Shown: positions 1 through 5,430, numbered from the stretch's first letter. The stretch: 5,430 nt of DNA from Rhodococcus sp. IITR03 (GCA_001017865.1 LATQ01000001.1:1210519-1215948), one strand, 5' to 3'. Numbers and translations are program-made. The notes: a model not told the origin generated them from the sequence alone.

Positions 1-1
1 C

Positions 2-815
2 GCGTGCCCCGAGTGCCTGCGTCCCGCCTCGGTCGGTCAGCACTGCGTCGACTGCGTCGCCGCGGCCGAACGGTCGACACCGCAGGCCCGCACCATCGCC
101 GGCGCACCCGTCCGCTCCGATCGGCCCTCGCCGATCGTGACGTACGTGCTCATCGCGCTGAACGTGCTCGTCTTCGGCATCACCGCCGCGCAGTCGGGCA
201 GCGTGATGACCAACGAGCAGGGCTCGGAGCTGTTCCTCGACTGGGCGCTGTGGCCGCCCATCATCGCCGCGCACGACGAGTACATCCGGATCCTCGGCAG
301 CGGCTTCCTGCACTTCGGCCTGCTCCACCTGGCCGTCAACATGTTCGCCCTGTGGGTGATCGGCCGCGACACCGAACTCGTGCTCGGACGCGCCCGGTAC
401 CTCTCGGTCTATCTCGTGTCGATCCTCGGCGGATGGATCCGCCGCGGTGATGTTCATGGAGACCGGTGCGGTCACCGCCGGAGCGTCGGGAGCAGTCTTC
501 GGTCTGCTCGGCGCGCAGGCCGTCATCCTGCTGCGCCTGCGTCGCAGCCCGGCACCCGTGCTGACCATCGTCGGCCTCAACGTGATCATCAGCATCACCA
601 TCCCGGGCATCTCTCTGTGGGGTCACCTGGGCGGTCTCGTCGCCGGTGCCGCCGCGACCGCGGCCCTGCTCTACGCCCCGCAGTATCTCGGTGCCGGCAC
701 CGACCGGGACCGCATCGTGCGCACCGGGTGGATCGCGCTGGTCGCGGTCGTCGTGGTGACGCTGGTCGCGATCGTGCTGGCCGTCGTGCGGCTACGCGAT
801 CAACTGGGCGTCTGA
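2..815 (+). CDS. Rhomboid family intramembrane serine protease, 5' partial and frameshifted
   Basis: This is a membrane-embedded serine protease that would cleave substrates within or next to their transmembrane helices. The gene is already open at the window edge, so its N-terminus is missing. The first visible residues carry two CxxC pairs (CPEC and CVDC), typical of the zinc-binding N-terminal segment of actinobacterial rhomboids. The first membrane helix follows (from about base 137). Next come the HxxxxHxxxN motif (FLHFGLLHLAVN) of helix 2, the GASGAVFG motif with the catalytic serine in helix 4, and GHLGG with the catalytic histidine in helix 6. The reading frame breaks at 431-438, where GGAT is duplicated in tandem. 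Removing four bases restores the expected GGSAAVMF and joins the two halves into about 269 visible residues. Both catalytic residues lie after the break, so as written no active protease is made. The stop overlaps the convergent PH gene by 16 bp. Family identity is firm; substrate is unknown. Confidence 0.9.
428..443. repeat. 4-bp tandem duplication (GGATGGAT) inside a short palindrome, causing a frameshift
   Basis: GGAT occurs twice in tandem at 431-434 and 435-438. With one copy the site would be the perfect 12-bp palindrome GGCGGATCCGCC. With two copies it becomes 7-bp arms (428-434 and 437-443) around a GG centre. The duplication shifts the rhomboid frame between helix 3 and helix 4. The remaining GGATCC is a BamHI site, but a filled-in BamHI end would read GGATCGATCC, which is not what is present. 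Confidence 0.85.
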
Positions 816-1257
816 TCGGGCGCGAGATCGCGCACCGCCAGCGCGGCGTGCACGTTCCGCGGGTCGGTGCCCAGATCCCACCGGCCGAAGATCATCAGGT
901 TCTCCGTGCCGGTCGCGGGGTCGATCGTGTCGATCTCGAGCATCGGCACCCGCCGCCCGAAGCGCGGGTACTCGACGATCCGCACGCGGTGCAGTGCCAC
1001 CCGCGGGAACTCGCGACGACCCGTCAACCGCATCGTCGCGATCCCCGTTCCTCCGGGGAGCACTTCGAGACGCGGACGCTGTCGCAGCGCGAGCGCGACC
1101 ATCACGAGGACGAGCACCGCCGCGAACCCACCAGCACGCGACCGGCCGCGTCGGGAACCGCGACGGCGGCCGTCACGGCAAGGGCGATACCGGCGGCCGC
1201 CAACGCCGCTATCGCGGCGGGCGGCGTCGCCCACCGCAGCGGTGTCTCGTCGGGCAT
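800..1257 (-). CDS. Small membrane protein with bacterial PH-like domain (Rv0010c-type), frameshifted
   Basis: This is the counterpart of the conserved mycobacterial protein encoded beside crgA, whose biochemical role is unknown. The chosen ATG (complement of 1255-1257) has an AGAGGA ribosome-binding site about seven bases upstream, and the protein starts MPDETPLRW. Two hydrophobic helices follow (about residues 11-34 and 40-58 of the repaired protein). A soluble PH-like beta-rich domain comes next, including RPRLEV, LEIDTID and the conserved ending FGRWDLGTDP. The frame is broken near 1126-1127: one frame reads GRVLVG and then runs off, while another frame resumes at FAAVLVLVMV. Adding one base in the glycine codon joins them into about 152 residues, close to the length I recall for Rv0010c (about 141). 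The 3' end overlaps the rhomboid gene tail-to-tail. It lies 106 bp downstream of crgA on the same strand and may be co-transcribed with it. A sequencing error is the likeliest cause of the break. Confidence 0.85.
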
Positions 1258-1363
1258 CTGCGTCCTCTTCCGATTCGTTCCCCGGAGACCTCTCACCGGG
1301 TTGTGCACAGTGTTATCCCAGGTGGGGATGAATAACATCGGTGTAACCCGAGCGAGGTGGGGG
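1258..1363. promoter_or_regulatory. Intergenic region upstream of the PH gene with repeated TAAC motifs
   Basis: This 106-bp gap between crgA and the PH gene is noticeably more AT-rich than its surroundings. ATAAC (1332-1336) and GTAAC (1343-1347) form a direct repeat with a 6-nt spacer and an 11-bp period. A third copy lies in inverted orientation (GTTAT, 1312-1316), giving a 6-bp inverted repeat TGTTAT/ATAACA (1311-1316 and 1332-1337). TTGTGCACA at 1301-1309 differs from the actinobacterial DnaA box TTGTCCACA at one base. The region may carry the PH gene promoter, but I see no clear -35/-10 pair. Confidence 0.3.
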
Positions 1364-1627
1364 TCAGCGCCAGTTCATCGTCATGATCAGACCGACCACC
1401 ATGAACCCGAAACCGATCAGGAAGTTCCAGGCACCGAGATCGTTCATCCACGTGATCTGCTCGGCCGCGAGGTAGTAGACGATCAGCCACAGCAGCCCGA
1501 TGACCATCAGGGCGAGCATCACCGTCACGTACAACGTGCTCGACGGCGTGCCCTTGACCTTCACGGGTGTGCGGCTCACCGTCCGGGTCGCGGAGACGTC
1601 CTTCTTGCGAACCTTCGACTTGGGCAT
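1364..1627 (-). CDS. crgA: Cell division protein CrgA
   Basis: CrgA is a small polytopic membrane protein of actinobacteria. It localises to the septum and, in mycobacteria, helps assemble FtsZ, FtsQ and FtsI-type penicillin-binding proteins; in Streptomyces it affects septation during sporulation. The 87-residue protein begins MPKSKVRKK, the family's hallmark basic start, followed by VSRTPVKVK. It has two membrane helices (about residues 31-53 and 66-84) joined by a short loop (AAEQITWMNDLGAWN) and ends in MNWR. That length is close to the 93 residues of M. tuberculosis CrgA. I chose the ATG at 1627 over an upstream TTG at 1681 because family members start at MPKSK and a GAGGA ribosome-binding site lies just upstream. 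It is divergent from the DUF881 gene with about 100 bp between them. The frame is intact. Confidence 0.95.
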   Translation of the reverse strand: MPKSKVRKKDVSATRTVSRTPVKVKGTPSSTLYVTVMLALMVIGLLWLIVYYLAAEQITWMNDLGAWNFLIGFGFMVVGLIMTMNWR

Positions 1628-1645
1628 GGTGTCCTCGTTCTCACG

Positions 1646-1671
1646 ACTCCACCCGTCGTACACGGTGGAGT
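1646..1671. promoter_or_regulatory. Inverted repeat in the crgA / DUF881 divergent intergenic region
   Basis: ACTCCACC at 1646-1653 and GGTGGAGT at 1664-1671 are perfect inverted 8-bp arms with a 10-nt centre. Allowing one mismatch, the match extends outward by two more bases on each side. Arm centres are 18 bp apart, nearly two helical turns, which suits a dimeric regulator. On the minus strand the repeat lies between TTGACC (complement of 1676-1681) and the crgA start, so it could overlap the crgA promoter or form a hairpin in the crgA leader. No regulator is identified. Confidence 0.45.
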
Positions 1672-1700
1672 GGTCGGTCAACTACCTGTTGAGATCACGC

Positions 1701-1723
1701 TAACGTAAGGCCAGGATCGGAGG
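1701..1723 (+). promoter_or_regulatory. Possible -10 element and ribosome-binding site of the DUF881 gene
   Basis: TAACGT at 1701-1706 fits the actinobacterial -10 pattern TANNNT. GGAGG at 1719-1723 sits six bases before the GTG start, and it decides that start. No good -35 hexamer is visible at the usual distance. The -10 is a motif-level guess; the ribosome-binding site is clear. Confidence 0.45.
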
Positions 1724-1729
1724 TACGAC

Positions 1730-2458
1730 GTGTCGGAACGACGGCTGCGCGCGCCCGTGTGGGGTGTCGCGACCCTCGTCGTGTGCCTCGTGGCCGGTCT
1801 GCTCGTGGGCACCACCCGCGGAGTGTCCGAGGGCGACGAACTGCGCGCCGGCGACTCCCCGCGACTGTCCGATCTGGTACGTGCCGCGCAGGAGAAGGCC
1901 GACGAACTGGCGGCCACCCGAGACGATCTCACCGCGCGCATCGACGAACTACAGGACCGTGCCGCGGTGAACGACGAGGACGTCGCCGCAGTGCTCGACG
2001 ACCTGTCCGCGATCGAGGACCCGGCCGGCCTCGTGGCCCGCCGCGGTCCGGGCGTGACCGTCACCCTCACCGACGCACCCCGCGACGCCAACGGGCGCTA
2101 TCCGTCCGGTGCCTCACCCGACGATCTCGTCGTGCACCAGCAGGACGTGCAGAGCGTGCTCAACGCGGTGTGGGCCGGTGGTGCCGAGGCCGTGGCCATG
2201 CAGGACCAGCGGATCGTCGCGACGTCGGCGCCACGCTGCATCGGTAACACGCTGCTGCTGCACGGGCGCACCTACTCGCCGCCCTACGTCGTCACCGCGC
2301 TTCGGCGACCCGGCACGGCGCTGCAGGCCGCGCTCGACGCCGAGCCCGGTATCCGCATCTACAAGCAGTACGCGGCCCGCTATCAACTCGGATACACGCA
2401 GCAGGCGTCGGAGGATCTGTCGGTCCCCGCCTACACCGGGAGTTCGTCCGCGCGCTGA
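1730..2458 (+). CDS. DUF881 family protein (Rv0012-type), membrane-anchored or secreted
   Basis: This 242-residue protein belongs to the DUF881 family, found beside division genes in actinobacteria and many Gram-positives; its molecular function is not established. It starts at a GTG with a strong GGAGG site. A positively charged N-terminus (SERRLRAP) precedes one hydrophobic helix (about residues 10-29), which anchors it with the rest outside the cell. A predicted coiled coil follows (about residues 47-77: repeated Glu, Leu and Arg around EKADELAATRDDLTARIDEL). The DUF881 core then runs from about residue 100 to 225, with GPGVTVTLTDAP, DDLVVHQQDVQSVLNAVWAGGAEAV and GNTLLLHGRTYSPPYVV as recognisable conserved blocks. 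The frame is intact and composition resembles its neighbours. It is divergent from crgA and followed by trpG/pabA after 113 bp. The location suggests an envelope or division role, but that is inference from context only. Confidence 0.9.
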   Translation: MSERRLRAPVWGVATLVVCLVAGLLVGTTRGVSEGDELRAGDSPRLSDLVRAAQEKADELAATRDDLTARIDELQDRAAVNDEDVAAVLDDLSAIEDPAGLVARRGPGVTVTLTDAPRDANGRYPSGASPDDLVVHQQDVQSVLNAVWAGGAEAVAMQDQRIVATSAPRCIGNTLLLHGRTYSPPYVVTALRRPGTALQAALDAEPGIRIYKQYAARYQLGYTQQASEDLSVPAYTGSSSAR

Positions 2459-2475
2459 GACGTGCCCGATTCGGA

Positions 2476-2555
2476 CACCGGGCGGGTCGCCTCTACCGAG
2501 CACCGGGCGGGTCGCCCTGTAGCGAGCACCGGGCGGGTCGCCCTGTAGCGAGCAC
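2476..2555 (+). repeat. Short tandem repeat array, three copies of a 25/26-bp unit
   Basis: CACCGGGCGGGTCGCC occurs exactly three times, at 2476-2491, 2501-2516 and 2527-2542. The spacers are TCTACCGAG (one base shorter and diverged) and CTGTAGCGAG (twice). A truncated fourth CAC starts at 2553. Copies two and three are identical over the 26-bp unit. Each unit contains a small inverted repeat, GGGCG-GGT-CGCCC (the last base differs in the first copy). The array fills most of the gap between the DUF881 gene and trpG/pabA, directly upstream of the latter's likely promoter. Confidence 0.85.
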
Positions 2556-2559
2556 TGAG

Positions 2560-2572
2560 TACCCTCGTCTCA
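2560..2572 (+). promoter_or_regulatory. Likely -10 element of trpG/pabA giving a leaderless transcript
   Basis: TACCCT at 2560-2565 fits the actinobacterial -10 pattern TANNNT. The ATG begins six bases after it, where transcription would normally start. No purine-rich ribosome-binding site exists in the preceding 25 bases. Together these suggest a leaderless mRNA starting at or next to the ATG, a common arrangement in mycobacteria and relatives. No recognisable -35 hexamer is present; that region is occupied by the third repeat copy. Confidence 0.5.
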
Positions 2573-3234
2573 TGCGCATTCTCGTCGTCGACAACTACGA
2601 CAGCTTCGTCTTCAACCTGGTCCAGTATCTGGGCAGCTCGGAACGACGGCCGACGTGTGGCGCAACGACGACGAGCGGCTCACCGCGCCGGGTGCTCTCG
2701 CGCGGGTCGCGAAGGACTACGACGGCATCCTCCTCAGCCCCGGCCCGGGTACACCCGAACGCGCCGGGGCGAGCATCGACCTGGTGAAGGCATGTGCCGA
2801 CAGCAGCACTCCGCTGCTCGGTGTGTGCCTCGGCCACCAGTCCATCGGTGTCGCGTTCGGCGCGACCGTCGACCGCGCCCCCGAGCTGCTGCACGGCAAG
2901 ACCAGCCTGGTCCGCCACAACGGTGCCGGTGTGCTCGCGGGCCTGCCCGATCCGTTCACCGCGACCCGCTACCACTCGCTGACCGTGCTGCCCGAGACCA
3001 TGCCCGCCGAGCTCGAGCCCACCGGCCACACGGAGACCGGCATCGTCATGGCCCTGCGTCACGTCGAGCTGCCGATCCACGGTGTGCAGTTCCATCCCGA
3101 GTCGGTGCTCACCCAGGGAGGTCACCGGATGCTCGCGAACTGGCTCGCGGCCTGCGGCGAGGCTCCGGACGAGACGCTCGTCGCGCGCTCTCGAGGCGCA
3201 GATGGCACGCGCGCTCGACGGCGGAGCCGCCTGA
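2572..3234 (+). CDS. trpG: Anthranilate / aminodeoxychorismate synthase component II (glutamine amidotransferase), two compensating frameshifts
   Basis: This is the glutaminase subunit that passes ammonia to TrpE (anthranilate, tryptophan pathway) or PabB (aminodeoxychorismate, folate pathway). In mycobacteria one such protein encoded beside pknB probably serves both, so the name pabA is equally apt. The start MRILVVDNYDSFVFNLVQYL and SPGPGTPERAG are diagnostic. The class I amidotransferase triad is present: Cys86 in GVCLGHQ, and His175 and Glu177 in HGVQFHPES. As written the frame breaks twice. One base is missing near 2634 (repaired reading LGQLGTTADVWRND), and one extra T lies at about 3189 (repaired reading LVARLEAQMARALDGG). 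The two cancel: the ATG at 2572 and the TGA at 3232-3234 share a frame and would encode 220 residues, a normal family length. Uncorrected, translation from the ATG stops near base 2787 before the active site. A sequence error is likeliest. Confidence 0.9.
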
Positions 3235-3240
3235 CCCCCA

Positions 3241-3294
3241 ATCAACGACGAAAGGCGCCGGTCCCTTCCAGGACCGGCGCCTTTCGTCGTTGAT
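3241..3294. terminator. Bidirectional terminator hairpin between trpG/pabA and pknB
   Basis: The arms at 3241-3264 and 3271-3294 are perfectly complementary over 24 bp, with a six-base CTTCCA loop. The stem has a GC-rich core (GGCGCCGGTCC) flanked by AAA and TTT. It lies 6 bp after the trpG/pabA stop and 8 bp beyond the pknB stop on the other strand, so it can serve both convergent genes. There is no long U tract, as is usual for actinobacterial terminators. Confidence 0.9.
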
Positions 3295-3302
3295 CAGCTC
3301 GC

Positions 3303-5207
3303 TCAGCGGATGCCGAGCACACCGACGCCCACGGTGATGGGCTGGTTCTTCGAGATCTCCGAACCCGGCGGCTGGGCCTGCGTGATCACGGTGCCGACGA
3401 GATCGACATCGAGTGTCGCCTCACGCGTCTGCTGGAGCTGGGAGGCGTTGCCCGTCCAGCCGGCGCCGCGCAGGGCAGCGAGTGCGTCCGAGACCGACCG
3501 GTTGGTGATGACGGGCATCTCGATGCGGTCGCCGTTCGACACCCGCACCGTCACCGTCGACCCCTGTTCGGTGGAGGCGCCACCGGCGGGGCTCGTCGAC
3601 ACGACGGTGCCCTCGGTCTCGCTGGAGTCGATGTTCTCGACGACGACCTCGAAACCGGCGCCCTCGATGTTGTCGCTCGCCACCTCGACGGTCTGGCCCA
3701 CCACGTTGGGGACGCGTACCAGTTCGGGACCGGATCCCACAGTGATGGTGATGGGGCTGTCGCGGTCGACACTGGCTCCCGCACCGGGGCTCTGGTCGAC
3801 GACGAGGTCCTCGTCGTCGGCATCCGACGGAGCGCGTCCGACGTTCGGGTCGAGCCGGAGACCGACGGCGGACAGCTCCTGGGCGGCGCGTTCCTGCGTC
3901 ATGCCTTCGAGCCGCGGGATCTGCACCTGTTCCGGTCCTGTCGACACCTCGAGGGTGACGGTCGAACCCTCCTCGGCTTGGCTCCCGGGCACGGGACGGG
4001 TGTTGATGACGTTGCCGTTCGCGACGACCGGATCGCTCTTCTGCTGGATCGAGACCCGGAAGCCGGCGTTCTGCAGCTGGCTCTCGGCGAGCTCGGCGGA
4101 GATGTTGCGGACGTCGGGCACCGCGACCTGGGCGGCCGTCGAACCGGGGCCGAGCGACCACAGGAAGACGCCGACGATACCGACCACAGCGACTGCGGCG
4201 ATGCCGAGCAGCACCTTCTTGAGAACCGAGCCGCCGCCGGAATCCTCGGCGGGTGCCCCGGCAGCGCCGGCGGCCGCGACGCGGCTGTGCCGGCCCGTGT
4301 TGTTGTCGACGGAGTCGATCAGCGTCGTACGGTCCTCGTCGGTCATCACCATCGGCGCACTCGGGCGCTGTCCGCTCAGCACGCGGATCAGGTCGCTACG
4401 CATTTCCGCGGCCGACTGGTAGCGGTTCGCGGGGTTCTTCGCCATCGCCTTGAGGATCACCGAGTCGAGCTCGGGCGGCACCGACGAGTTCACCGACGAC
4501 GGCAGCGGCGGATCCTCCCGCACGTGCTGGTAGGCCACCGCGACGGGCGAGTCGCCCTTGAAGGGGGGCTCGCCGGTGAGGATCTCGAACAGGACGCAGC
4601 CCACCGAGTACACGTCGGACCGGGCGTCGACCTGTTCACCGCGTGCCTGCTCCGGGGAGAGGTACTGCGCGGTGCCGATCACCGCGGCGGTCTGCGTCAT
4701 CGGGCTCGCGGCGTCGGAGATGGCCCGGGCGATGCCGAAGTCCATGACCTTCACCGCGCCGGCCTTGTTGATCATGACGTTGGCCGGTTTCACGTCGCGG
4801 TGCACGATCATGTTGCGGTGGCTGAAGTCCAGGGCCGCGCACACGTCGGCAATGATCTCCATCGCCCGCTTGGGGGTCATCGGCCCGTCGGCACGGACGA
4901 TGTCGCGCAGCGTGTCGCCCTCGACGTACTCCATGACGATGTACGGGAGCGGCCCGGCCTCGGTCTCGGCCTCACCGGTGTCGTAGACGGCGACGATCGC
5001 CGGATGGTTCAGCGCAGCGGCGTTCTGCGCTTCGCGCCGGAAGCGCAGGTAGAACGTGGGGTCGCGTGCGAGGTCGGCACGCAACACCTTGATGGCCACA
5101 TCCCGGCCGAGCCGCAGATCCCGCGCGAGGTGCACCTCGGACATACCGCCGAAGCCGAGGATCTCACCCAGCTCGTAGCGGGAGGAGAGCTTGCGGGGTG
5201 TGGTCAT
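3303..5207 (-). CDS. pknB: Serine/threonine protein kinase PknB with four PASTA domains
   Basis: PknB is an essential-type receptor kinase that binds muropeptides or lipid II outside the cell and phosphorylates cell-wall and division proteins inside. The 634-residue protein is complete. The kinase domain (about 11-275) has the Gly-rich loop GFGGMSEV, Lys40 (VAIK), Glu59 (RREA), the catalytic loop HRDVKPAN with Asp138 and Asn143, DFG with Asp156, and activation-loop Thr171 and Thr173 (MTQTAAVIGT), the positions autophosphorylated in M. tuberculosis PknB. A Thr/Ser-containing juxtamembrane linker (about 276-328) leads to one membrane helix (about 330-351). Four extracellular PASTA repeats follow (about 359-423, 427-492, 496-557 and 561-629), each with the VPxV or similar start and a Pro-Gly or equivalent late turn. 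The ATG at 5207 has AAGGA five bases upstream and overlaps the preceding stop as ATGA, indicating translational coupling. No frame errors are seen. Confidence 0.98.
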   Translation of the reverse strand: MTTPRKLSSRYELGEILGFGGMSEVHLARDLRLGRDVAIKVLRADLARDPTFYLRFRREAQNAAALNHPAIVAVYDTGEAETEAGPLPYIVMEYVEGDTLRDIVRADGPMTPKRAMEIIADVCAALDFSHRNMIVHRDVKPANVMINKAGAVKVMDFGIARAISDAASPMTQTAAVIGTAQYLSPEQARGEQVDARSDVYSVGCVLFEILTGEPPFKGDSPVAVAYQHVREDPPLPSSVNSSVPPELDSVILKAMAKNPANRYQSAAEMRSDLIRVLSGQRPSAPMVMTDEDRTTLIDSVDNNTGRHSRVAAAGAAGAPAEDSGGGSVLKKVLLGIAAVAVVGIVGVFLWSLGPGSTAAQVAVPDVRNISAELAESQLQNAGFRVSIQQKSDPVVANGNVINTRPVPGSQAEEGSTVTLEVSTGPEQVQIPRLEGMTQERAAQELSAVGLRLDPNVGRAPSDADDEDLVVDQSPGAGASVDRDSPITITVGSGPELVRVPNVVGQTVEVASDNIEGAGFEVVVENIDSSETEGTVVSTSPAGGASTEQGSTVTVRVSNGDRIEMPVITNRSVSDALAALRGAGWTGNASQLQQTREATLDVDLVGTVITQAQPPGSEISKNQPITVGVGVLGIR

Positions 5208-5430
5208 GACGTTCCTTGGTTGTTCGTACCGTTGCTGGTTCCGGATGAATTGTCGTCCCCTCCACCGGCGGCCTCGGGGTCGGTCTCGTCGTCGCCGTCA
5301 CCCTCCGCGCCGCCCGTGCCGCCGTCGCCGCCACCCGTGTCCTCCGCTGTGGTGGTCGTCGCCGTCGTCGTGGTCGGGACCGTCGTGGTGGTGGGCGGTT
5401 GCGTCGTGGTCGGCTCGGTCGTCGGCTCCA
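5204..5430 (-). CDS. pknA: C-terminal tail of an upstream gene, probably serine/threonine kinase PknA (5' part outside window)
   Basis: An open frame enters from the window edge and ends with a TGA at 5204-5206 that overlaps the pknB ATG by four bases. The visible 74 residues are low complexity. The first 28 include 17 threonines plus prolines (EPTTEPTTTQPPTTTT), then comes a Gly/Asp/Glu-rich stretch, then an Asn/Ser/Thr-rich end (SGTSNGTNNQGTS). No kinase domain is in view, so the identity rests on the conserved order pknA-pknB and the coupled stop/start. Such Thr/Pro- and Gly-rich segments are typical of flexible tails outside folded domains. If this is PknA it would lie after the membrane helix, outside the cell. 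A different upstream gene cannot be excluded from these residues alone. Confidence 0.75.
   Translation of the reverse strand, partial: EPTTEPTTTQPPTTTTVPTTTTATTTTAEDTGGGDGGTGGAEGDGDDETDPEAAGGGDDNSSGTSNGTNNQGTS

Noticed and set aside
431..440. A cloning scar from a filled-in BamHI site
   Set aside because: Fill-in would give GGATCGATCC, but the sequence is GGATGGATCC, so a tandem duplication fits and a fill-in does not.
1678..1681. The TTG at 1681 as the crgA start
   Set aside because: It adds 18 residues with no family match. The ATG at 1627 begins the conserved MPKSKVRKK and has its own ribosome-binding site.
137..1708. A 523-codon plus-strand open frame
   Set aside because: Only the first hundred or so codons are rhomboid. 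After the GGAT duplication it reads the wrong frame, then runs antisense through the PH gene and crgA with Arg/His-rich sequence.
2476..2555. A CRISPR array
   Set aside because: The units are only 25/26 bp including very short, near-identical spacers of 9-10 bp. There are just three copies and no cas genes.
2634..3189. Programmed ribosomal frameshifting in trpG/pabA
   Set aside because: No slippery heptamer or stimulatory structure is evident. Two opposite shifts would be required, and the family is not known to use recoding.
2595..3245. A 216-codon minus-strand open frame opposite trpG/pabA
   Set aside because: It is a shadow of the conserved amidotransferase frame and has no family features.
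3310..4422. A 370-codon plus-strand open frame opposite pknB
   Set aside because: It is antisense to the PASTA and linker region of an intact pknB. It is Ser/Thr/Pro-rich with no recognisable domain, a common shadow in GC-rich DNA.

Overview
The window is GC-rich DNA of a mycolate-type actinobacterium. The closest fit is a Rhodococcus, Nocardia or Gordonia-like genome. The gene order rhomboid > bacterial-PH protein < crgA < > DUF881 protein > trpG/pabA > < pknB < pknA (arrows show direction) matches the conserved origin-proximal block known from Mycobacterium tuberculosis (Rv0010c, crgA, Rv0012, trpG, pknB, pknA). The genus is inferred from synteny and protein similarity recalled from memory, not from a database search.

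Layout. Bases 2-815 (+) hold the C-terminal part of a rhomboid intramembrane protease with an N-terminal Cys-rich zinc-binding segment. Bases 800-1257 (-) encode a small two-helix membrane protein with a bacterial PH-like domain. Bases 1364-1627 (-) encode CrgA, a small septal membrane protein. A divergent control region of about 100 bp with an inverted repeat leads to a secreted or membrane-anchored DUF881 protein (1730-2458, +). A 113-bp gap with a three-copy 25/26-bp repeat precedes trpG/pabA (2572-3234, +), which appears to be leaderless. A perfect 24-bp-stem hairpin separates it from the convergent pknB (3303-5207, -). PknB is a complete PASTA-domain Ser/Thr kinase, and its start codon overlaps the stop of an upstream gene by 4 nt. 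Only the Thr/Pro-, Gly- and Asp-rich tail of that upstream gene is visible, and by synteny it is PknA.

How the genes fit together. PknA and PknB sense the wall and control growth and division, CrgA is a divisome scaffold, and the DUF881 and PH proteins are conserved envelope-associated companions of unknown role. TrpG/PabA supplies ammonia for anthranilate and/or aminodeoxychorismate synthesis.

The main oddity is a cluster of four small indels in about 2.8 kb. The rhomboid carries a 4-bp tandem duplication, the PH gene lacks one base, and trpG/pabA has a one-base loss and a one-base gain that cancel. crgA, the DUF881 gene and pknB are intact. Because the broken genes are otherwise perfectly conserved, and trpG/pabA has its true start and stop in the same frame, sequencing or assembly error is the likeliest explanation. 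I see no convincing undescribed system here. The points most worth a second look are the indel cluster, the repeat array and leaderless start of trpG/pabA, and the inverted repeat between crgA and the DUF881 gene.
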